Shown here: positions 8,046 through 15,476 of the stretch, one piece after another
Layout: the number at the start of each line of letters is the position of its first letter
Position numbering within the stretch: the stretch's first letter is position 1
Source: Myxococcales bacterium
GTDB taxonomy: Bacteria > Myxococcota_A > Bradymonadia > UBA7976 > UBA1532
Length of the DNA: 64,000 nucleotides
Direction of reading: 5' to 3'
NCBI GenBank assembly: GCA_020633435.1
Contig: JACKDP010000002.1
Coordinates: forward strand, 310,001 to 374,000
Notes under the pieces: model-generated
What the model was told of the DNA's origin: nothing
Seen by the model: only the letters and a program-made list of their open reading frames with translations
The model's database searches: none
Translations under genes and position numbers: made by a program

Positions 8046-10049
8046 TTGCACGGCGCCCTGATCACCGACCTCGCCATCGTCACCGTCGTCGCGGCCTTCA
8101 CCGGCCTGCTCGCGCGGCGCATCGGCCAGCCCAGCATCCTGGGCTATCTGCTCGCCGGCCTCATCGTCGGGCCCTACATCCCGGTGCCCCTCTTCGCCGA
8201 TCCCCACCGCATGGGCGAGCTGGCCGAGGTCGGCGTCGTGCTCGTCATGTTCGCTGTGGGCCTGGAGTTCCGGGTGCGGCGGCTGCTGGAGATCCTGCCG
8301 GTCTCCGGGCTGACGGCGGTCATCCAGATCGCCGCGCTCTGGTGGGCGGGCTTCACGGTGGGTTCGCTGCTGGACTGGTCGACGCCCGCGAGCGTGTGCC
8401 TGGGGGCCATGGTGGCCATCTCCAGCACCATGGTCGTCAGCGCCGTGCTGCGCGGCCGCCCCATCGACCCGGACGTGCGCTCTCATGTGTTCGGCATCCT
8501 CGTGGTGCAGGACGTCGTCGCCATCGTGCTCATGGCCATCGTCACGGCCCTGGCCGCGGGCGAGTCGCTGGGGATGCGGTCGCTGGGGGTGCTGGTGGCC
8601 CAGCTCGCCGGCGTCGTCGTCGGCATGCTGGTCGTGGGCCTGCTCATCCTGCCGAGGCTCGTCCGCTATCTGTTGCGCCAGGGGGACGCCGAGGGGCTCG
8701 TGGTGCTGGTGGCCGGCGCGGCGTTCGGGCTGGCCATGGCCGCGAACTTGTTCGGGTTTTCCGTCGCCCTGGGCGCCTTCATCGCGGGCATGGCGGTGGC
8801 CGAGTCGGGGCGCGGGCACGACGTCGAGGAGCTGATCGAGCCGCTGCGCGCGCTGTTCTCGGCCATCTTCTTCGTGTCCATCGGCATGACGGTCGATCCG
8901 GTCGTCGCCTGGCGCAGCCTGCCGCTGGCGCTGGGTCTGTGCGCCCTCGTCGTGGGCATGCAGTGGATCGCGGTGGTGGTCGGCACCGTCCTGACCGGGG
9001 GCTCTCTGCGGCGCGGCGTGTACGCGGGCCTCGCCCTCGGGCAGATCGGGGAGCTGTCCTTCATCCTCGCCACCATCGCCATCGCGGGCGGCGTCGTGCC
9101 CAAGGAGACGCTACCGGCCCTCGTCACGGTGGCGACCATCACGGCCTTCACCACGCCGCTGCTGCTCGGCCGGGCGCAGCGCCTGGTAGAGACGCTGGAT
9201 CGCCGGCTGCCCGATCGGGTGCAGCAGGTGCTGGCGGCCTACCAGGCCTTCGTCCGGCGCATCCAGACGCCCGGGGACGGCCCGTCGCTGCGGCGCCCGG
9301 CGCTGGCCACCCTCCTCGACTGGGCGGCCCTGCTCATCATCATCATCGCGACGTCGACGGTGGTGCGGCGCGTCGATCCGGACTTCAAGCTGGCGGTCAA
9401 CGCTGGCGCGCTCGTCCTGGCGGCCCCCTTCGTCGTCGGGCTGGTCCGCAGCGGGCGCAAGCTGGCGGCCGGCATCCGCGTCCGCGTCGGCGGGGCCGGC
9501 GGGGCGACGTCGCGCACCCGCGCTGTCGAGGCCCTGGCCCTGGCCGCCGGCATCCTCGGGGTGGGCCTGCCGACGCTCGCCCTCGTCCGCCCGTTCCTCG
9601 GCAGCTCCTGGATCGAGGCCACCCTGCTGGCCCTGCTGCTGCTCACGCTGGTGCTGCTCGGCCTGCGGGTGGGTGGTGTCCAGGGGGAGCACACCTCGGG
9701 CGTGGCGCGCCTGGCCCTCGACCTCGCCGGCCACGTCCAGGACGACGCGCCCCACCCCACCCAGGCCGACGCGGGCCCGCTCGCCGGCCTCGACTACCAC
9801 CCCCTGCCCATCGCCGCTGGCAATCCGGCCGACGGGCAGACCCTCGCCCAGCTCGACCTGCGCTGCCGCACTGGCGCCACCGTCATCGCCATCTGCCGCG
9901 GCGAGGTGACCATCACCCTGCCCACGGGCCACGAGCGCCTGCAGGCCGGCGACACCCTCGCGGTCTCGGGCTCCCCCGAGGCCTTGCAACGCGCTCAGGC
10001 CCTGCTCACCGCCGACCTGTACGCCGACGATCCGCGCGATCCGGCCTGA
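8046..10049 (+). CDS. CPA2-type cation/proton antiporter with C-terminal RCK_C domain
   Basis: A 667-aa inner-membrane protein. The TTG start at 8046 is supported by AAGGAG five nt upstream. Residues ~1-380 form the Na+/H+ exchanger (KefB/CPA2) core with many hydrophobic helices (RRIGQPSILGYLLAGLIVGP, SSTMVVSAVL, GILVVQDVVAIVLM, LGAFIAGMAVAES, GLALGQIGELSFILATIA). An extra block of about four helices follows (~430-540). A soluble C-terminal RCK_C/TrkA-C-like module (~580-660) carries GQTLAQLDLRCRTGATVIAICR and LQAGDTLAVSGSPE. The RCK_N nucleotide-binding domain found in KefB/KefC is absent. It probably exchanges K+ or Na+ for H+, gated by a ligand at RCK_C. The gene stands alone between the repeat arms. 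Confidence 0.85.
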   Translation: MHGALITDLAIVTVVAAFTGLLARRIGQPSILGYLLAGLIVGPYIPVPLFADPHRMGELAEVGVVLVMFAVGLEFRVRRLLEILPVSGLTAVIQIAALWWAGFTVGSLLDWSTPASVCLGAMVAISSTMVVSAVLRGRPIDPDVRSHVFGILVVQDVVAIVLMAIVTALAAGESLGMRSLGVLVAQLAGVVVGMLVVGLLILPRLVRYLLRQGDAEGLVVLVAGAAFGLAMAANLFGFSVALGAFIAGMAVAESGRGHDVEELIEPLRALFSAIFFVSIGMTVDPVVAWRSLPLALGLCALVVGMQWIAVVVGTVLTGGSLRRGVYAGLALGQIGELSFILATIAIAGGVVPKETLPALVTVATITAFTTPLLLGRAQRLVETLDRRLPDRVQQVLAAYQAFVRRIQTPGDGPSLRRPALATLLDWAALLIIIIATSTVVRRVDPDFKLAVNAGALVLAAPFVVGLVRSGRKLAAGIRVRVGGAGGATSRTRAVEALALAAGILGVGLPTLALVRPFLGSSWIEATLLALLLLTLVLLGLRVGGVQGEHTSGVARLALDLAGHVQDDAPHPTQADAGPLAGLDYHPLPIAAGNPADGQTLAQLDLRCRTGATVIAICRGEVTITLPTGHERLQAGDTLAVSGSPEALQRAQALLTADLYADDPRDPA

Positions 10050-10083
10050 CGCCCGCCGTGTCGCCAGCCCCCGCGGTTTTCGC

Positions 10084-10089
10084 TACAGT
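10084..10089 (+). promoter_or_regulatory. -10-like element of the DUF1592-DUF1552 operon
   Basis: TACAGT (context CGCTACAGTGG) ends 24 nt before the ATG at 10113. TCGCCA, 17 nt upstream, matches four of six -35 positions. Confidence 0.45.
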
Positions 10090-10112
10090 GGCGAGGCTCT
10101 GGGGGAGTGCCG

Positions 10113-11813
10113 ATGCGCCGACTTTGCTGGTTTCTGACCGCCGCCCTCGCCGGGTGCGCCCCGGGGGCGTTGAGCGGTGGGCCCGACGCGCCTGATCCGG
10201 CCGGGCCGGACGCGGGCGGACCGGGATCGCCGCCGGGAAATCCGCCCGGGATGCCGGGGGATCCGCCCGAGGTCCCGCCCATGATGCCGCCGCCCGACGT
10301 GGAGGAGCTGCCGGACTACGAGCCGGCGCCCGCCACCCTCTACCGGCTCACGCGCGCCCAGTACCAGAACTGCCTGCGGGATCTGCTGGGCGCCGTGGAT
10401 GTGCCCGCGGATCTGGAGGCGGACACGCCCCTGCACGGCTTCGCCAGCGTCGGCGCCAGCGAGCTGACGGTGTCGCCCCGGGCGGCCGAGCAGCTCGAGG
10501 CGGCGGCCTTCGCGGTGGCCGGCCAGGTCTTCGGGGACGCGGAGCGGCGCCAGGCGCTCGTCGGGTGTGACCTGGGCGAGGCGGGCTGCGTCGACGATTT
10601 CTTGAGGCGTTTCGGTCGGTTGGCGTGGCGGCGCCCCCTCTCGGGCGAGGAGGTCGGCGAGCTGTCGGCCCTCTACGCCGAGCTGCTGCGCACGCTGCGC
10701 GATCCGTGGCGGGCCGCCGAGTTCACCGTGGCGACGGTGTTACAGTCGCCCTGGTTCGTCTTCCGCGTGGAGCGCGGCGAGGGGGCGGAGGGGCAGCGCC
10801 GCTACTCCGACGTCGAGATGGCCAGCCGGCTGTCGTTCCTCATCTGGAACAGCGCCCCTGACGACGCGCTGCTGGCGGCGGGCGAGCGGGGCGAGCTGGC
10901 CACCCCGGCCGGCCTCGAGACGCAGGCCCGGCGGCTGCTGGCCGATGACCGCGCCCGCGAGGCCATGCGCCACTTCTTCGGGGAGTTCTTCCTGCTGGAC
11001 CGGCTCGACGGGCTCACCAAGGACCGCGACGTCTTCCCGCAGATGAGCCCCACCCTCGGCGCGGCCATGCGGCGCGAGGTCGAGGCCATGATCGACGACG
11101 TCGTGTTCGGCCGCGACGCCGACCTGCGCAGCCTGCTGACGACGCGGGACACGTTCCTCGACGCCGAGCTGGCGGCCCTCTACGGCCTGCCCCCGGTGGA
11201 GGGGCCGGGCCACCAGCCGGTGCACCTGCCGCCCGACAACCCCCGCGGCGGCCTGCTGGGCACGGCGGGCATCCTGGCGCTGAACGCCCATAACACCGTC
11301 ACCTCGCCAACCCTGCGCGGAAAGTTCATTCAGAACACGCTGTTGTGCTTCGACATCCCGCCGCCACCGCCTGGCATCCCACAGCTCTCCGACAGCGAGG
11401 ATGGCCCCGAGACGACGCGGCAGAAGCTCGAGCGCCACCGCAGCGACCCGTCCTGCAACGGCTGCCACCAGTTCATGGATCCGCTGGGTGTGTCGCTGGA
11501 GAACTTCGACGCCATCGGCGCCTTCCGCACCACCGAGGCGGGCCTGGCCATCGACGCCCGCGCGGTGTTCGAGGGGCAGACGTTCGAGGGCCCCCGGCAG
11601 CTCGGCGAGCTGCTGCGTGAGCGCGAAGAGATCGGCGCGTGCTTCGCGCGGCGGTTCTTCCGGCATGGCATGGGGCACCTGGAGAGCGAGGCCGAGGAGC
11701 GCGCCGTGCGCGACCTGATCGACGCCTTCCGCGCCAGCGACCACCGGTTCCAGGCCCTGGTCGTGGCCCTGGTCACCAGCGACGCCTTCCGCCTGGTCGG
11801 GGAGGACGAGTGA
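10113..11813 (+). CDS. PSD1-type cytochrome lipoprotein (DUF1587/1595/1592/1588/1585)
   Basis: A 566-aa protein. The ATG at 10113 is preferred to an in-frame GTG at 10107 because GGGGGA sits at proper spacing, and the signal MRRLCWFLTAALAGC then starts cleanly (lipobox LAGC). A Pro/Gly/Asp linker (~16-60) leads to YRLTRAQYQNCLRDLLG (DUF1587 type), FGRLAWRRPLSGEE (DUF1595), the central DUF1592 region (SDVEMASRLSFLIWNS.PDDALL) and the DUF1588 region (GLLGTAGILALNAHNTVTSP). A single haem-type CNGCH lies at ~448-452 followed by DPLGVSLENFD, then the DUF1585 tail. This architecture is common in Planctomycetota and Myxococcota; substrate and reaction are unknown. It ends TGATG with the DUF1552 gene, its usual partner. 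Confidence 0.85.
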   Translation: MRRLCWFLTAALAGCAPGALSGGPDAPDPAGPDAGGPGSPPGNPPGMPGDPPEVPPMMPPPDVEELPDYEPAPATLYRLTRAQYQNCLRDLLGAVDVPADLEADTPLHGFASVGASELTVSPRAAEQLEAAAFAVAGQVFGDAERRQALVGCDLGEAGCVDDFLRRFGRLAWRRPLSGEEVGELSALYAELLRTLRDPWRAAEFTVATVLQSPWFVFRVERGEGAEGQRRYSDVEMASRLSFLIWNSAPDDALLAAGERGELATPAGLETQARRLLADDRAREAMRHFFGEFFLLDRLDGLTKDRDVFPQMSPTLGAAMRREVEAMIDDVVFGRDADLRSLLTTRDTFLDAELAALYGLPPVEGPGHQPVHLPPDNPRGGLLGTAGILALNAHNTVTSPTLRGKFIQNTLLCFDIPPPPPGIPQLSDSEDGPETTRQKLERHRSDPSCNGCHQFMDPLGVSLENFDAIGAFRTTEAGLAIDARAVFEGQTFEGPRQLGELLREREEIGACFARRFFRHGMGHLESEAEERAVRDLIDAFRASDHRFQALVVALVTSDAFRLVGEDE

Positions 11814-13138
11814 TGCGCCCGCTGCACCGACGCACCCTGCTCAAGGGGCTCCTGGGCGGGGCCGCCGCCACCGTCGCCCTGCCGCCGCTGGAGGCGATGT
11901 TGAACCTGCACGGCACCGCGTGGGCCGACGGCTCACCGCTGCCAACGCGCTTCGGCGTCTGGTTCTGGGGCAACGGCATCCGCCGCGAGCACTGGACGCC
12001 CGACGGCGAGGGCCGCGGCTGGCAGCCGCGCGCCGAGCTGGCGCCGCTCGCCCCGCACCGCAGCCACCTCAGCGTCATCACCGGCCACGAGATCAAGACC
12101 GCCACGCACCCCCACCACTCGGGGATGACGGGCATCATGACGGGGGCGCGCTACCACCAGAACGGCACGACGCGCGACACCATCGTCACCACCTTCGCGC
12201 GGCCCTCCGTCGACCAGATCGCGGCGGCGCACTACGAGGGCCAGACGCCGTTCCGCTCGCTGGAGGTCGCCGTGTGCCGGTTCTGGGGCACCGACGAGGG
12301 CACCACGTTCCAGCACCTCAGCCACAACGGCCCGAACAACGTGAACCCGTCGGAGTACTCGCCTCGCCGCGTGTACGAGCGCCTGTTCGGCATGGGCCCG
12401 GCGGCCCCACAGCTCGACCTGGCCCGGCGCAGCGTGCTCGACGCCGTGATGGGCCAGATCACCCGGCTCAAGGGTCGCGTCGGCGCGCGGGATCGCATCC
12501 GGCTCGACCAGCACTTCGAGAGCATCCGGGCCATCGAGCAGCGCCTTGGCGCCCCCCAGGCGGCCTGCGCCGTGGGCGAGCCCCCCGCCGCCGACTACCC
12601 CGACCTGGACGGCCGCGAGCAGATCGCCGAGAAGAACGCCGCCATGTCGGAGCTGGTCGCGCTGGCCCTCGCCTGCGACCTCACCCGGGCCTTCTCGGTC
12701 ATGTTCAGCACCGCCGGCTCGGGCGTCATCGTCTGGCCCGCGGGCGCGCGCAACAGCCTCCACCAGATGTGCCATGACGAGGCCGCGCCCCAGCCCACGG
12801 TGCACGCGACGGTGGTCTACACCATGGAGCGGCTGGCCGATTTCCTCAATCGTCTCAAGCAGATCCCCGAGGGGGACGGCAACCTGCTGGACCACTGCTC
12901 CATCCTCTGCACGACGGAGCTCTCCGAGGGCAACGTCCACTCCAACGACGAGTTCCCCATCCTCATCGCGGGCAAGGGCAGCGGCCGCCTCAAGGGGGAC
13001 TGGCACCACCGCGGCCGCGGGAAGCCCAACACCAGCCACGCCGTGCTCACCGCCCTGCGCGCTGGCGGCGTGCCGGCGCCGACCTTCGGCGACGGCCCGG
13101 GGCTCGTGGGCGACAGCATCGGGGAGCTGGAGGCGTAG
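11813..13138 (+). CDS. DUF1552 family exported protein (Tat signal)
   Basis: A 441-aa protein. The start overlaps the previous stop by one base (TGATG). The N-terminus MRPLHRRTLLKGLLGGAAATVALP is a twin-arginine signal (RRTLLKG) followed by a hydrophobic stretch. The mature protein has typical DUF1552 blocks: FGVWFWGNGI, GHEIKTATHPHHSGMTGIMTG, RRVYERLFG, DQHFESIRAIEQRL, ELVALALACDLTRAFSVMFS, LLDHCSILCTTELSEGNVHS and FPILIAGKGSGRLK. DUF1552 proteins are regularly encoded next to PSD1/DUF1592 cytochromes, as here. The pair probably acts together in the cell envelope, but no reaction is established. The stop lies 7 bp before the right repeat arm. Confidence 0.88.
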   Translation: MRPLHRRTLLKGLLGGAAATVALPPLEAMLNLHGTAWADGSPLPTRFGVWFWGNGIRREHWTPDGEGRGWQPRAELAPLAPHRSHLSVITGHEIKTATHPHHSGMTGIMTGARYHQNGTTRDTIVTTFARPSVDQIAAAHYEGQTPFRSLEVAVCRFWGTDEGTTFQHLSHNGPNNVNPSEYSPRRVYERLFGMGPAAPQLDLARRSVLDAVMGQITRLKGRVGARDRIRLDQHFESIRAIEQRLGAPQAACAVGEPPAADYPDLDGREQIAEKNAAMSELVALALACDLTRAFSVMFSTAGSGVIVWPAGARNSLHQMCHDEAAPQPTVHATVVYTMERLADFLNRLKQIPEGDGNLLDHCSILCTTELSEGNVHSNDEFPILIAGKGSGRLKGDWHHRGRGKPNTSHAVLTALRAGGVPAPTFGDGPGLVGDSIGELEA

Positions 13139-13145
13139 GCGCCTC

Positions 13146-15476
13146 CGCCCACATGTAAGCCTGTGTAATTCAACCACTCCTCGCGCTCTGCGCCTTGCCC
13201 CCCTGCGCCCTGCCGTGCAAAAAAATGGGGGGCAGGTCAAAAAAGTCTGCGACACGCGGCGGCACTGACCGATAGATCCTTGTCCCAGGCGCCCGAGGCG
13301 CCGGGGACGTGACGACGCAGGCCGGGGATGGGCTCTCCGGCGCCGACTCGGAGGAGCTGGAGATGCATCGCCCGTCGCCTTGTCTTGCCGCGTGGTTCGC
13401 CCTCTTCAGCGGCTTGATGCTGCTCCTCGCCTGCAACGCCGATGACGCCCCGCGGCCGCTGCGCAGCCGCATCGACGGGCAGGTGTGGTTCATGGGGCCG
13501 GTGCCCAACGCGGTGGTTTCGCTGCACTTCTCGGACGCGGCGGGCACACTGCTGGCGCGAGTGTCGCAGTCCACGACAGATGAAGAGGGGCGGTTCAACT
13601 TCTTTGGCCTGGAGGAGGAGTCGCACTACCTGCTGCGGGCGGAGGTGGGCGGGCTGCCGTGGCGCCGTGGGGAGTCGGCGGGGACGTTCCCGGACGGGCT
13701 GGTGCTGCAGAGCCCGACGGGGCTGCTGGAGCCGTTCTCGCGGGAGGCGGCCCAGCGGGACCGCGAGGTGGTCATCTCGCCGCTGACGACGCTCATCGTG
13801 GCGGCGGGCGAGGCGCGGCGCAGCGTGAACCGGGAGACGCCGCTGCTGGAGGCGGAGCAGGCGGGGCGTAGCTGGCTGGGCTTCGACGCGGTGCACACCT
13901 GGGTGGGAGGCCGCGAGGGGGCGGTGGACACGGCGGTGCTGCACACGCTCTTGCTGGACGCCTTCGACACCCTGGCCGACCGCGTCGCCGCGGCGGTGGG
14001 CATCCAGCCGGGCACGACGTTCAACCCGCCGGACTTGCTGGCCTTGCTGGTGGACGACGCCTTCGGGCCGAGGCCCTCGGGGGTGTTTGACGGGCTCGGG
14101 ATTGACGGCGCCGTCGAGCTGGAGGCCGCCCGCACCTACGGCCTCTCCCCCGACACCCTCCAGAGCGAGCTGCGCGACGCCCTCGACCTGCTGGTCGCCA
14201 CGACGGGACCCTGGAGCCGCCTCGAACCCCGCGACGTGAGCGGCCTGCGCACGCGGCTGGGCTGCTCGGGCTCCAAGCTCTTCCCGCCGTGCGACGACGA
14301 CTCCGCCGACGAGACGCCGCCGCAGCTCGTGACCGTCGAGCCCGACCCCGACGCCGACCCCGAGCTGGCCGGTGAGCGCCTCTTCCGCCTCACCTGGTAC
14401 GACGGCGAGAGCGCGGTCATGACGGCCGAGCTGGAGCGCCTCGACGGCCCCGACGGCGCCGTCCTCCAGCGCTACCCCGTCGAGGACCAGGAGCGCGAGA
14501 CGTTCACCTTCCGCGTCGACACCCGCCAGGTCCTCGGCACCAGCACGCTGTACCTGCGCACCCGCGCCACCAACGCCGCCGGCCTCACCTCGCCGCCCCA
14601 CGCCCTGCGCTACCGTATCCGCAACGTCGGCCCCGGCGTCCTCGACGGCGTCGTCCTGCGCGTCATCGCCGGGGAGCCCGCCAGCAACGTCCAGGTCACC
14701 GTCGAGGGCCTCGTCGACGGCATCTGGCACCCGCTCGCCACCACGAACACCCGGGAAGACGGCCGCTTCCAGGCCGGCCTCACCGAGTACCAGGGCCCCC
14801 TGCGCCTCACCGCCCGCGGCGTCGAGACCGGCGGCGGCAGCTTCTACTTCGACGAGGCCCGCGGCGAGCCCGTCCGCTGGGCCGGCGCCCAGACCCTCAC
14901 CACCGTCGTCCCCTTCTACGACCCCGAGCTCGGCCTCCCCGCCACCATCAGCCCCCTCGGCGACCTCGCCGTCGCCCTCGCCGACGCCTGGAGCCGCACC
15001 ACCGAGGACGACTTCTTCACCGCCTACGACGACGCCCTGCGCCGCCTCGGCCGCCACTTCGGCTTCGACGACCCCGGCGCCACCATCCTGCGCGCCCTGC
15101 CCGCCGACCCCTACGAAGACGCCGGCGGCGTCAGCGACGCCGTCCGCTTCACCATCGCCCTCGCCTGCCTCTCCGAGCAGGCCCGCGGCCTCGGCTGCGC
15201 CGGCGACCGCTGCCAGGAGGCCGACCTCTCCGACACCTTCACCGCCCTGCACCTTGTTGAGATGTATCGGGAAGACGCCCGCGACGGCCGCATCGACGGC
15301 CGCCTCGGCGGCGAAGCCGTCAGCCGCGACGTCGCCGACCTCGGCCCCGTCAGCCTGCCCGCCGACCCCCTGCGCCACCCCCTCGCCAGCGCCTGCGCCC
15401 GCTGGCTCAGCGACCTCACCCGCAACGGCACCGGCCAGACCCTCGCCCACCAGGCCGGCCGCCTGCAGGCGATGGC
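13146..15476. repeat. Right arm of 2,331-bp inverted repeat
   Basis: Reverse complement of 4414-6744. It starts 7 bp after the DUF1552 stop and ends inside giant lipoprotein B at codon ~704. The located differences are at 13908 (A for G), 14373 (T for C) and 15255 (T for C), all silent. After 15476 the two genes stay recognisably similar for ~70 bp and then separate. Confidence 0.95.
13196..13234 (+). other. Hairpin/A-tract element upstream of lipoprotein B
   Basis: TGCCCCCC (13196-13203) pairs perfectly with GGGGGGCA (13227-13234). The loop ends in A7 and an A6 tract follows the stem. It is the mirror copy of the element at 6656-6694. It lies between the DUF1552 stop and lipoprotein B, so it could end the DUF1592-DUF1552 transcript or regulate B. 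Confidence 0.45.

Noticed and set aside
12815..13255. Short open frames beginning MNYTGLHVG or MSQTFLTCPPFFC at the inner ends of the arms
   Set aside because: They run across the hairpin element and then antisense to DUF1552 or other genes. They lack ribosome sites and reflect only the duplicated sequence.
4414..15476. Composite transposon flanked by inverted repeats
   Set aside because: The arms carry lipoprotein coding sequence, not transposase genes. No target-site duplication or terminal repeat was seen at the outer ends, where homology fades gradually inside paralogous genes.
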